This document shows, one piece after another, positions 46,310 through 54,421 of a stretch of 64,000 nt of DNA. The notes below the pieces were generated by a model. That model saw only the letters and a list, made by a program, of their open reading frames with translations. It had not been told where the DNA came from and did not search any database. The DNA comes from Jannaschia pagri (GTDB lineage Bacteria; Pseudomonadota; Alphaproteobacteria; Rhodobacterales; Rhodobacteraceae), in NCBI RefSeq assembly GCF_019655435.1, contig NZ_BPFH01000002.1, positions 1-64,000 of the forward strand, given 5' to 3'. Made by a program: the position numbers and the translations under genes. How positions within the stretch are numbered: the stretch's first letter is position 1; each line of letters begins with the position of its first letter.

Positions 46310-47830
46310 ATGCTTGACGAGACCGCCCCCGCCCCGACCCCCAAGCCCCGCGTAATCGCAGGCGAGACATCCGATTGGGAACTCGTCATCGGGATGGAGG
46401 TCCACGCCCAAGTCGCCTCCAACGCCAAGCTGTTTTCCGGCGCCTCGACGACCTTCGGGGCCGAGCCAAACTCAAACGTAGCCTTCGTCGATGCGGGCAT
46501 GCCGGGGATGCTGCCGGTCATCAACGAGTACTGCGTGGCCCAGGCCGTGCGCACGGGTCTGGGGCTGAAGGCCGAGATCCACCTAAAATCGGCCTTCGAC
46601 CGCAAGAACTACTTCTACCCCGATCTGCCCCAGGGCTATCAGATCAGCCAGCTCTATGAGCCCATCGTGGGCGAGGGCGAGGTGCTCGTGGAGCTCGGCG
46701 ACGGCACCGCGCGCACCGTCCGCATCGAACGTATCCACCTGGAACAGGACGCGGGCAAATCGATCCACGACATGGATCCGACCATGTCCTTCGTGGACCT
46801 CAACCGCACAGGCGTCGCCTTGATGGAGATCGTCAGCCGTCCTGACATCCGCGGACCGGAGGAAGCCGCCGCCTATATCGTCAAGCTGCGCCAGATCATG
46901 CGCTACCTGGGCACCTGTGACGGCAACATGCAGAACGGCAACCTGCGCGCCGACGTCAACGTCTCGGTCTGCAAACCCGGCCAGTACGAGAAATACCAAG
47001 AGACGCAGGATTTCTCCCATCTCGGCACCCGCTGCGAGATCAAGAACATGAACTCCATGCGGTTCATCCAGGCCGCCATCGACGTGGAAGCCCGCCGCCA
47101 GATCGCCATCATTGAGGCGGGCGGCGCGGTTGTGCAAGAAACTCGCCTCTACGACCCCGACAAGAACGAGACGCGGTCCATGCGCTCGAAGGAAGAGGCG
47201 CACGACTACCGCTACTTCCCCGACCCCGACCTCCTGCCGCTGGAGATCGAGCAGGGCTGGGTCGACGACATCGCCAGCGCCCTGCCCGAATTGCCCGATG
47301 CCAAGAAGGCGCGCTTCATGGGCGACTTCGGACTGTCGGACTACGACGCCAGCGTGCTGACCGCCGACACCTCGGATGCGGCCTTCTTCGAGGCCGTTGC
47401 GGCTGCGGCAGGGGACGGCAAGCTGGCCGCGAACTGGGTCATCAACGACCTGTTTGGGCGGCTCAAGGTTGACGAGAAGGACATCGAGACCTCGCCCATC
47501 TCGCCGGAGCAATTGGGCGGCATCATCCAGCTCATCCGCTCCGACGCCATCTCCGGCAAGATCGCCAAGGACCTCTTCGAGATCATCTATACCGAAGGCG
47601 GCGACCCCGCCCAGATCGTCGAAGAGCGGGGCATGAAGCAGGTCACCGACACCGGCGCCATCGAGGAGGCCGTGGCCAAAATCATCGCCGACAACCCGGC
47701 CCAGGTCGAAAAGGCCCAGGCCAACCCCAAACTGGCGGGCTGGTTCGTGGGCCAGACGATGAAGGCCATGGGCGGCAAGGCCAACCCCAAGGCCGTCAAC
47801 CAAATCGTGGCGGCGAAGCTGGGGCTGTAA
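46310..47830 (+). CDS. gatB: Aspartyl/glutamyl-tRNA amidotransferase subunit B
   Basis: A 506-residue subunit of GatCAB, which amidates Glu-tRNA(Gln) and Asp-tRNA(Asn). The family start [22 protein letters not shown] (in parts [12 protein letters not shown]) and [15 protein letters not shown], with the [12 protein letters not shown] motif near 245 and the C-terminal YqeY-like tail ending [17 protein letters not shown], are clear. ATG 46310 is used because GGAG lies seven bases upstream; an earlier in-frame start at 46286 has none. GatA and GatC are not adjacent. A tRNA-Gln gene elsewhere in the window is a plausible client. Confidence 0.97.
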   Translation: MLDETAPAPTPKPRVIAGETSDWELVIGMEVHAQVASNAKLFSGASTTFGAEPNSNVAFVDAGMPGMLPVINEYCVAQAVRTGLGLKAEIHLKSAFDRKNYFYPDLPQGYQISQLYEPIVGEGEVLVELGDGTARTVRIERIHLEQDAGKSIHDMDPTMSFVDLNRTGVALMEIVSRPDIRGPEEAAAYIVKLRQIMRYLGTCDGNMQNGNLRADVNVSVCKPGQYEKYQETQDFSHLGTRCEIKNMNSMRFIQAAIDVEARRQIAIIEAGGAVVQETRLYDPDKNETRSMRSKEEAHDYRYFPDPDLLPLEIEQGWVDDIASALPELPDAKKARFMGDFGLSDYDASVLTADTSDAAFFEAVAAAAGDGKLAANWVINDLFGRLKVDEKDIETSPISPEQLGGIIQLIRSDAISGKIAKDLFEIIYTEGGDPAQIVEERGMKQVTDTGAIEEAVAKIIADNPAQVEKAQANPKLAGWFVGQTMKAMGGKANPKAVNQIVAAKLGL

Positions 47831-47837
47831 GCCGCGC

Positions 47838-47857
47838 GGCGGGCGCCTCCGCCCGCC
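47838..47857. terminator. GC-rich hairpin after gatB
   Basis: GGCGGGC and GCCCGCC pair across a six-base loop, eight bases after the gatB stop and 32 bases before the convergent small gene ends. No T-run follows, so it is a possible bidirectional end. Confidence 0.5.
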
Positions 47858-47888
47858 CAACCCGCCGAGCGGGGCCTGGCCCTGCCGC

Positions 47889-48059
47889 CTACCCCCGCCA
47901 GGCCTGTAAGGCATAGATCACCATCATTGGCACATAGACCTCCGGTTTGCCCGTCGCCCAAGCCGCCCACCCATGGCACGCGCTCAGCGCACCATAGGTC
48001 GCGGCATGGCACAGGCAGATCTCTTTCCACGTTTTCCGTTCAGTCTTAGGCTCTTGCAT
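47889..48059 (-). CDS. Small hypothetical protein (56 aa)
   Basis: A 56-residue protein from ATG 48059, preceded by AGGAG at ideal spacing. It begins MQEPKTERKTWKEICLC, has three cysteines or cysteine-like positions (residues 15, 17, 28) and a hydrophobic C-terminal segment VPMMVIYALQAW. No family is recognised. Convergent with gatB. The good ribosome-binding site is the main support. Confidence 0.6.
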   Translation of the reverse strand: MQEPKTERKTWKEICLCHAATYGALSACHGWAAWATGKPEVYVPMMVIYALQAWRG

Positions 48060-48201
48060 CTGAAATGCTCCTGAATGCTTGAGCCGGGCCCGGGCTCGAT
48101 TACTGTTCTGCGCAGGGCCAAGGTGCCGAATATCGCCAGGGATCGCGTTGCCGGAAGGTTTCGCGTGCCAGTTGGTGAAGGTTTGCGAGGGGTGTGGAAA
48201 G

Positions 48202-49809
48202 TTGTTGGACGTCATCGCCTTCGCGGCGCTCATCAAACGGAAGCGCGGGGACAAGGGCCTCTCGCAGCAGAGGCTGGCCCTGGCCATCTACAACGACGAG
48301 GCGCGCAAGGGCGACATTTCCCGGCTGGAGAACGCCCGCGTCGCAAGTCCACAGGAAAAGACCGTTCGTCTGCTCTGCGATGCGCTCGACATCTCCGACG
48401 CCGAGATGGAGCCGATCCGGCAGTCTCGGAGCACCGCGCAGAAACTTGGCGACATCCCGACCCTGTCCCGCGACGACCTGGAACTCCTGTCGGCGCGGTT
48501 CGGCATCGCAGACGTCGCCGATCGCACCGACACCGATCTCCGCCAATTGCTGACACTCAAGGCAAAGGAATATCGGGAATGGCGGATTGAACTTGAAGGC
48601 CTTCGAGAGCGCGGGGAACGTCTCGACAACATCGCAGCCGAAGCACTCGCCGAGTTAGACGCTTTCAGGATTGAAGAGGCAGAGGCGCTCCTCCGGAATG
48701 CGCGTGAGATTGCCAAAGATGCTCTAAAAGAACCGCTCGAACGCAACGCCCGCTTAATGGAGCTGGAAGCACAAGGCGCGCTGCTGCGCGGCAACGTCGA
48801 GCGAGCGGCGACCCTACTGGAAGACGCGGCAGGTAGCTTTCGGATCATCAATCCGCTGGAGCCTGCGCGGCGGAAAGTACTGCGATACGCAGAAAAGCTT
48901 GGGCGCCATGGTATTCGCTATGGCGGCAACGCTTTGATGGCGTCAGTAGACCTTATGCGAGACGTCGCCGACGACACGCTACGATCCGAAGATGCTTGGC
49001 TCTGGGCTGCTGCGAAGAACGCCGAAGCGATAGGTCTCCGAAACCAAGGCAACCGCACCGAGGGGGCGACTGGCGCCGACCTCCTGGCACAAGCCGTGAC
49101 CGCCTATCGCGCCGCGTTGGAAGTCTGCACCCGCGCCGACCATCCGGTGCAATGGGCCACTACACAGAACAACCTCGGCATCGCGCTCCGCAACCAAGGC
49201 ACCCGAAGCGAGGGCGCGGCGGGCGCCGACCTGCTGGCTCAAGCCGTCACTGCCTATCGTGCCGCTTTGGAGGTCCGCACCCGCGCCGACCGACCGGTGC
49301 AATGGGCTATGACCCAGAACAACCTCGGCAACGCGCTCAAAGAACAAGGCACCCGCACCGAGGGCGCGGCGGGCGCGGCCCTCCTGGCACAGGCCGTGAC
49401 CGCCTATCGCGCCGCGCTGGAGGTCAACACCCGCGCTGACCATCCTGTGCAATGGGCCATCACCCAGAACAACCTCGGCATCGCGCTCCAAGAACAAGGT
49501 ATCCGCACCGAGGGCGCGGCAGGCGCAGATCTCCTCGCCCAGGCCATCACCGCCTGTCGCGCCGCCCTGGAGGTCCGCACCCGCGCCGACCGACCGGTGC
49601 AATGGGCTATGACGCAGACGAACATCGCCTTCGCATTGCTCGCACGCTCATCCCGACCCGACGCTGGACATCCAGCAAACGACCTGCGCGCGGCGCTGGA
49701 CGCGGTGGATGGCGCATTGGAGGTCTACGACCCCGTCCACATGTCCTATGACCACGGCACGGCCACCCGCCTGCGCGACGATATCCAAGCCGCGCTCGAT
49801 GCGCTCTGA
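48202..49809 (+). CDS. HTH-TPR protein with tandem 50-residue repeats
   Basis: A protein of about 535 residues. An N-terminal XRE-like HTH (about 1-60: LIKRKRGDKGLSQQRLALAI, GDISRLENARV, VRLLCDALDIS) is followed by a helical linker region (about 100-230) with long charged helices, then four near-identical 50-residue TPR-like units at about 286-475 (units read LLAQAVTAYRAALEV...QWAMTQNNLGNAL). TPR arrays bind peptides or proteins, so this could be a regulator responding to a protein or peptide partner. The start is uncertain: an upstream TTG at 48079 extends the frame, but homologous-looking sequence begins near LDVIAFAALI, so TTG 48202 (GAGGGG upstream) is used. No toxin or kinase domain is visible. 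Confidence 0.7.
   Translation: MLDVIAFAALIKRKRGDKGLSQQRLALAIYNDEARKGDISRLENARVASPQEKTVRLLCDALDISDAEMEPIRQSRSTAQKLGDIPTLSRDDLELLSARFGIADVADRTDTDLRQLLTLKAKEYREWRIELEGLRERGERLDNIAAEALAELDAFRIEEAEALLRNAREIAKDALKEPLERNARLMELEAQGALLRGNVERAATLLEDAAGSFRIINPLEPARRKVLRYAEKLGRHGIRYGGNALMASVDLMRDVADDTLRSEDAWLWAAAKNAEAIGLRNQGNRTEGATGADLLAQAVTAYRAALEVCTRADHPVQWATTQNNLGIALRNQGTRSEGAAGADLLAQAVTAYRAALEVRTRADRPVQWAMTQNNLGNALKEQGTRTEGAAGAALLAQAVTAYRAALEVNTRADHPVQWAITQNNLGIALQEQGIRTEGAAGADLLAQAITACRAALEVRTRADRPVQWAMTQTNIAFALLARSSRPDAGHPANDLRAALDAVDGALEVYDPVHMSYDHGTATRLRDDIQAALDAL
49057..49620 (+). repeat. Tandem 150-bp coding repeat array
   Basis: Units begin at 49057, 49207, 49357 and 49507 with exact 150-base phase and share long identical runs such as GTGCAATGGGC. 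The last is partial. Near-identity of units on the DNA level indicates recent duplication or gene conversion. Confidence 0.9.
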
Positions 49810-49998
49810 CCAGCCGTTTGTCTGCACAGAGGGTGTACGCCGGGTGTACCGAGGGTGAGCTTCCTAAGCCCCTGACCCCGAACAGAGATCCCCTGCCCGA
49901 CAACGGACTCGACCACACAGGGCCATATCGCGCGAATCCGCCCGAAATCACCGTCCAGCCGCCCCGCTTCCGCCACCTTTGTCGCGCAATCAGCGTCA

Positions 49999-50292
49999 AT
50001 GCGACACGACCCCAGGCAATTGGAGCCGATTTACGAGTTCCAGGTCGTCCCCGCCCCCCGCAAGGGAGAGCGGGTCCAGGGGTTGCGCACCGATGACGCC
50101 CGCATGGCCTATACCTGGACCGAGTTGCTCAACGACATGGCGCTCGACGGCTGGGACTACGTGCGCGCCGATACCATCCCCAACGACAACTCCGCCGATT
50201 TGACGGGCACGGCGCCTAAGACCATGACCTTGCTTGTCTTTCGGCGCCTTCTTGTGGTGCTCGATCCTGATCGGGACGCGCGGTTCTCATGA
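49999..50292 (+). CDS. DUF4177 domain protein (97 aa)
   Basis: A 97-residue protein with the DUF4177-like start YEFQVVPAPRKGE and the GWDYVRADTIP core (about 51-61), followed by a C-terminal TLLVFRR strand. The fold is a small ferredoxin-like domain of unknown function. It shares the motif VVPAPRKGE with the larger DUF4177 protein encoded at 52425; the two flank the LuxR-hydrolase fusion gene. It may be co-transcribed with that gene, 59 bases apart. Confidence 0.75.
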   Translation: MRHDPRQLEPIYEFQVVPAPRKGERVQGLRTDDARMAYTWTELLNDMALDGWDYVRADTIPNDNSADLTGTAPKTMTLLVFRRLLVVLDPDRDARFS

Positions 50293-50351
50293 GCGCGCCG
50301 GTCAGGGTTTCCCCCCTTTCTCCGCCCTCGGGGCCATCGTAAGGTCGCCCG

Positions 50352-52085
50352 ATGTCCAAGCCATCCGATACAACTCCGCCTTCTCGCGATGAGGTCATCG
50401 ACCGCATCTATGACGTGGCCCTTGACCCGACACGGCTTGAGGCCCTGCTCGACGGGTGGGAGGAGTTGGTCGCCCCTCTCCGCCAGGCCAAGGGGGCCGA
50501 CACCCAAGTCTGGACGGGGATCGAAGCCCATTTCAACCGCGCCGCCCAGGTCATGGAGCGGGTCGGCCCCTCGCCGGAGCCGGACGACGGCGCCGCGATC
50601 CTCGCGCCCTTCGACAAGGTGGCCGCCGTCTTGCTGGACGAGACCGGCACGATCACACACCTCAACCCGGCGGCCGAGCAGGTGTTGGGCGCAACCCCGG
50701 GCAACCGTCTGACAACGTTGGACATTGAGGCGGATGACATCGAGGTCTTGATCCGCACCGCCCGCAACATCTGCGCCGGACGCAGCAAGCGGGAGCAGTT
50801 GATCCGTGTTCGGTCGGCCGAAGACGGGCGGTTCATCCTGTTCCATATGCGGCGGTGTTTCCTGCCCTCCGCGGGGGCGCGGGTCCTGGCTGCGACGACG
50901 GAAACCGCCTGGCCCGATGGCTTCGCCGATCTGCTGCGGCAAGCGTTTGGCCTGACCTCCGCCGAGGTCGACGTGGTGCGCCAGATCGTGGAATGTCAGT
51001 CGATCAAGGATATCGCCGAAGTCCGGGGACGCTCGGTCGACACCGTCCGCGTGCAGGTCAAATCCATCCTGTCCAAGACCGAGGCCCGATCCCAGGCGGA
51101 GTTGGTGCGCCTCGCCCTGTCGATGATGGACCTGGCCAATGTCTCACCCATCGAAGGGTATAGCCACATTAAGCGGGCGCCCGCCGTGCTGTTGCCCCGC
51201 CCAACGCAGACGCTGTGGACGGCGGAAGGACGGCGGTTGGACTATCTCACCTATGGAGCCGAGACGGGTAGACCGCTGCTCTATCTCCATGGCGCCTATG
51301 GCCTGACCCGGTGGCCACCAGCGGCGGAGGCCCTGGCACAGACCCTGGGTCTGAGGGTGATCGTGCCGATCCGCGCGGGCTATGGTGCAAGCGATCTACA
51401 CCCATCGGACGCGGACTATCCGGTAGCCCAGGCCGCAGACCTGATTGCCGTGCTCGATGCCGAGGGCGTGGAACAGACAGCCGTGCTGACCATGGGATCG
51501 GACTTCTACTTTGGCACCTGGCTTGCCCATCTCCATGGGTCTCGGGTGACCCGGCTGTTTGGGGCGGCGCCGCCCCTGCCTTTGACGCGGGCTGAGCAAT
51601 ACGAACGCATGGAAAAGTGGCACCGCTTCATCAACGCGGGCGCGCGCTACACGCCCCGAGTCCTGCCGTTCATGGTCAAGGCCGGGTTCTTGCTGGCACG
51701 GCGTGTGGGCAAGCGCGGGTTCATCCATGCCGCGCATGGCGCCTGCCAGGCCGATGTGGACACCTTCGAGACGCCCGAAGTCTTCACGGCGTTTGAGGTG
51801 GGCACGGACGTCGCCATGTCCGCCACCCATTCGGCCCATGAGGCCTTTGCCCGCCAGGTCATCGCGCAGGAAGGCACGGATTGGCGCCCAGCGTTGATGG
51901 CGTTGGAGGGGAAGGTCCCCATCACCTGTTTCTTTGGGACCGAAGATCCCCAGATGCCACGGGCCACCCAGGAAGAATGGCAGGCCGACGCGCCCTGGAT
52001 AGATTGGCAGATCAGGCGGGACGCGGGCCAGCTCGTCTTGTTCCGGCACCTGGACGACATTTTGACGGCTTTGGCCCGTCCATAG
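50352..52085 (+). CDS. PAS-LuxR HTH-alpha/beta hydrolase fusion
   Basis: A 577-residue three-part protein. A PAS-like domain (about 82-180) contains VLLDETGTITHLNPAAEQVLG in parts; a LuxR/NarL-type HTH (about 197-258) reads LTSAEVDVVRQI, SIKDIAEVRGRSVDTVRVQV and SKTEARSQAELV. The C-terminal alpha/beta-hydrolase-like part (about 290-577) has an oxyanion-type LHGAYG at 312-317 and a nucleophile-elbow candidate Ser383 in TMGSDF, where the usual glycines of GxSxG are replaced by Met and Phe. Asp532 and His566 could complete a triad. The order sensor, DNA-binding domain, hydrolase suggests a one-component regulator that binds or turns over an ester-like signal. Flanking DUF4177 genes are paralogues. 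Confidence 0.85.
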   Translation: MSKPSDTTPPSRDEVIDRIYDVALDPTRLEALLDGWEELVAPLRQAKGADTQVWTGIEAHFNRAAQVMERVGPSPEPDDGAAILAPFDKVAAVLLDETGTITHLNPAAEQVLGATPGNRLTTLDIEADDIEVLIRTARNICAGRSKREQLIRVRSAEDGRFILFHMRRCFLPSAGARVLAATTETAWPDGFADLLRQAFGLTSAEVDVVRQIVECQSIKDIAEVRGRSVDTVRVQVKSILSKTEARSQAELVRLALSMMDLANVSPIEGYSHIKRAPAVLLPRPTQTLWTAEGRRLDYLTYGAETGRPLLYLHGAYGLTRWPPAAEALAQTLGLRVIVPIRAGYGASDLHPSDADYPVAQAADLIAVLDAEGVEQTAVLTMGSDFYFGTWLAHLHGSRVTRLFGAAPPLPLTRAEQYERMEKWHRFINAGARYTPRVLPFMVKAGFLLARRVGKRGFIHAAHGACQADVDTFETPEVFTAFEVGTDVAMSATHSAHEAFARQVIAQEGTDWRPALMALEGKVPITCFFGTEDPQMPRATQEEWQADAPWIDWQIRRDAGQLVLFRHLDDILTALARP

Positions 52086-52424
52086 CCCATTTGGGGTATG
52101 ACGCGGGACGGCGGCTTCCATAGCGAGGGAGCGCGGGCGGGGATTTCTACCAAATTTCGATGACGTCACCTTTGACTGTGTGAGTGATGGCCACCGGACA
52201 CTTTCAAACCCAACCGCCGAGCGTTGTGGCTTCACGGGCGCTTGGCACACTGCCCGCTGTCCGGCTTTGCCGACTTGGGGCGCCTTGCATGTCAGGGCGC
52301 CCCCTTTTCCTTTGACCAGTTATGCGTCGGGGCCAGGCGGCCAGACCGTCGCCTGAGCGGAAACACCATGTTCCCAACAGGGGTTAGCGACTCGTCCCGC
52401 CAGAAACGTTAATGTGGCAACATT
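52086..52424. other. Intergenic stretch with possible small RNA
   Basis: No gene is supported. The stretch contains a TTGACT at 52172-52177, a palindromic TGACGTCA at 52161-52168 and the strong terminator at 52277. A small RNA between about 52200 and 52310 is possible, but a matching -10 element was not found. Confidence 0.35.
52277..52310 (+). terminator. Rho-independent terminator
   Basis: GGGGCGCC (52277-52284) and GGCGCCCC (52296-52303) pair perfectly and are followed by CTTTTCCTTT. It lies 190 bases after the fusion gene and 115 bases before the second DUF4177 gene, so it ends either a long untranslated region or a short RNA transcript encoded at 52090-52300. Confidence 0.8.
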
Positions 52425-52850
52425 ATGAACGAAGATTGTCCCCACCAGACGTTCGAGTATCGCGTGGTTCCCGCCCCCCGGAAGGGCGAGAAGGCCAAAG
52501 GCGTTCGGTCGCCCGAGGCGCGATTTGCCCTGGCCATGTCACGCCTGTTCAACCGGATGGGAGAACAAGGATGGGAGTTCGTGCGCGCCGACACCCTGCC
52601 TGCTGAAGAACGTGTCGGCCTGACGGGCAGTCAGGTCATGTATCACGCGCTTTTGGTGTTTCGTCGGTCCGTTGCACCGGCTTCCGCCCTCCCCGCACCC
52701 GCCGCGCCCCCGGCCGTTGAGGAGCGCAAACCTGCGCTCTTGCTGACCGCGCCGGTGGACGAATGGCAAGGCTTCGAAGAACAAGAGGTGCAAGAGGCAG
52801 AAGTCATCGACCTTCTGGCGGCACGCGCCCGGCCCTTGGCGGCGGAGTGA
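52425..52850 (+). CDS. DUF4177 domain protein (141 aa)
   Basis: A 141-residue protein with an N-terminal DUF4177 domain (FEYRVVPAPRKGEKAKG at about 10-26, GEQGWEFVRADTLP near 47-60, HALLVFRRS near 77-85) and a Pro/Ala-rich linker ending in an acidic helix (EEQEVQEAEVIDLLAARAR). It is a longer paralogue of the product of the gene at 49999. The function is unknown. Confidence 0.75.
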   Translation: MNEDCPHQTFEYRVVPAPRKGEKAKGVRSPEARFALAMSRLFNRMGEQGWEFVRADTLPAEERVGLTGSQVMYHALLVFRRSVAPASALPAPAAPPAVEERKPALLLTAPVDEWQGFEEQEVQEAEVIDLLAARARPLAAE

Positions 52851-52867
52851 CCCCCGCCGAGGTGCGA

Positions 52868-52887
52868 CCATTTTTCTAGAAAAATGG
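52868..52887. terminator. Perfect 20-bp palindrome between convergent genes
   Basis: CCATTTTTCTAGAAAAATGG forms a perfect palindrome in the 58 bases between the DUF4177 and bolA stop codons. The T-runs inside the arms could end transcription in both directions. Confidence 0.6.
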
Positions 52888-52908
52888 CGCTCGCTGCGCG
52901 GGACGGCG

Positions 52909-53169
52909 TCAAGACCCGTCGGACAGGTCCAGGGACAAGGCGTGGATCTTGGACATCACATCGCCCAGGGCCGTATGGACCGCTCGGTGTTGTGCGATCC
53001 GGGACTGGCCTGTGAACGCCTGGGACACGATCACCACGTGCCAATGGCTCTCGCCCGATCCGTCATCGCCTGCGTGACCGGCGTGTTTTCCGCTTTCGTT
53101 GAGCACATCGAGCCGCGTCGGCGACAGGGCCTCCTCCAGGCGTGCGCGAATTGTCGCTTCCATTGTCAT
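52909..53169 (-). CDS. bolA: BolA-family protein
   Basis: An 86-residue BolA-type protein. It starts at ATG 53169 with GGAG eight bases upstream; a longer frame to 53208 has no signal. Motifs: LEEALSPTRLDVLNES (about 9-24), HAGHAG and the class II-type SHWHVVIVSQAFTGQSRIAQHR (in parts HWHVVIVS and RIAQHRAV). BolA proteins partner with monothiol glutaredoxins in iron-sulfur trafficking. No glutaredoxin gene is in the window. It is divergent from the J-domain gene. Confidence 0.92.
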   Translation of the reverse strand: MTMEATIRARLEEALSPTRLDVLNESGKHAGHAGDDGSGESHWHVVIVSQAFTGQSRIAQHRAVHTALGDVMSKIHALSLDLSDGS

Positions 53170-53250
53170 CGAAAATCTCCGTCCGACCTCTTCCCTCTGG
53201 CCGTGCAATGACTAAACTCTGCGACCTCTGACCGAAAGGGGGCGCGCGCC

Positions 53251-53862
53251 ATGACCAAGAATGATCCATTCAATTTCGACATGCGGGTCTCCAGCGCCAA
53301 GAAGCGGAACCCAAGGGGCAAACGCGGCATGTCCGGCGCCGTTGAGACGTCTACCCGGCAATGTGACCACGAAGGCTGCACCGAAGCGGGGCAATATCGG
53401 GCCCCGAAAAGCCGTGATACGACAGACGATTACTATTGGTTCTGCAAAGAACACGTGCGCGAATACAACGCCAAATGGTCGTTCTTTGAGGGCGCAACCG
53501 AGGCCGAGATCGCCGCGCAGGAGGCCAAGGACAGCAAGACCAAACCGTTCCGCAAAACCGTGGAAGAGCGGGCCTGGGCGCGGCTTGGCATCGAGGATCC
53601 CCATTCCGTCCTGGGCGGCAATGCCACCCGCAACCCGGGCCGCGGCGTCGTGGGCCGCAAACTGCCGCCGACCGAGCGGAAGGCGATCGAAATCCTGGAA
53701 GCCAAGGATGATTGGGACAAATCCCAGATCCGCAAGGCCTATAAGTCGCTCATCAAGGTGCTGCACCCAGACATGAACGGGGGCGACCGTAGCCAGGAAG
53801 AGCAATTGGCCGAAGTCGTTTGGGCCTGGGACCAACTGAAGGACAGCCGGAACTTTAAGTAG
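53251..53862 (+). CDS. J-domain co-chaperone
   Basis: A 203-residue protein with a C-terminal J-domain (about 145-200) carrying the HPD motif in LIKVLHPDMNGGD and the helix II run QIRKAYKSL. The N-terminal region contains a zinc-ribbon-like pair of motifs (CDHEGCTEAG, then FCKEH) around residues 38-68. It would stimulate a DnaK-type chaperone. Divergent from bolA, an arrangement I associate with alphaproteobacteria next to cobS. Confidence 0.92.
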   Translation: MTKNDPFNFDMRVSSAKKRNPRGKRGMSGAVETSTRQCDHEGCTEAGQYRAPKSRDTTDDYYWFCKEHVREYNAKWSFFEGATEAEIAAQEAKDSKTKPFRKTVEERAWARLGIEDPHSVLGGNATRNPGRGVVGRKLPPTERKAIEILEAKDDWDKSQIRKAYKSLIKVLHPDMNGGDRSQEEQLAEVVWAWDQLKDSRNFK

Positions 53863-53912
53863 GGGCCTAAGCCGCATTGCCTGCCACGCCGGTGTCGGGC
53901 TAAGGCCGCGCC

Positions 53913-54272
53913 ATGGGACGGACCCTGCTGACCTCCTTGACGATCCTTGCCATCGTCATCTTCCTCTTGGCGCCGCGCATGACCGCTGTCGCAGCGGAGG
54001 TCATGCCAAACGCGCTGCGGGTGATTGTGATCTGTGTGGGCAATACCATGCAGACCATCGTCATCGACGCGGAGGGCAAACCGGTGGAGGTCAGCGACGA
54101 CGCCTCGCCCTGCCCCTTGGTTGCAGATCTGGCGGGACCGGTGCAGCCGGTGCCCTTCTGGCAGCGCTTGCAGCTGGCGTGGCAGCCGGACCTGACGCGC
54201 CCCCACCGCGCGGCACAGCCCGCGCCTAACCTGCTCCGACCGCCCGGTCGCGCGCCGCCTGTGACCACCTAA
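53913..54272 (+). CDS. Hypothetical secreted protein, DUF2946-like
   Basis: A 119-residue protein with a hydrophobic N-terminal segment (about 5-28) that is a signal peptide or anchor. The mature part has VIVICVGNTMQTIVIDAEGKPV, split here around CVGNTM, and a second cysteine in DDASPCPL, followed by a Pro-rich tail. This resembles small DUF2946-type proteins associated with copper or heme systems, but the match is loose. It precedes the PepSY gene on the same strand by 150 bases. Confidence 0.6.
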   Translation: MGRTLLTSLTILAIVIFLLAPRMTAVAAEVMPNALRVIVICVGNTMQTIVIDAEGKPVEVSDDASPCPLVADLAGPVQPVPFWQRLQLAWQPDLTRPHRAAQPAPNLLRPPGRAPPVTT

Positions 54273-54421
54273 CGACATCGCTCAGTCGGGCTTCGTGCGT
54301 CCCGTCCGTCCCATGCGTGGGATCGATGGGCGAGACCCGACAAACCATTGATTGCGCTGCACTCACCATTGGGTCCTGTCGGGGTCTAGGTGGGGCTGTG
54401 GTGCGCGTTAGGACTCAAAAA

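Noticed and set aside
46583-47914. Long open frame opposite gatB
   Set aside because: Antisense shadow of a conserved housekeeping gene.
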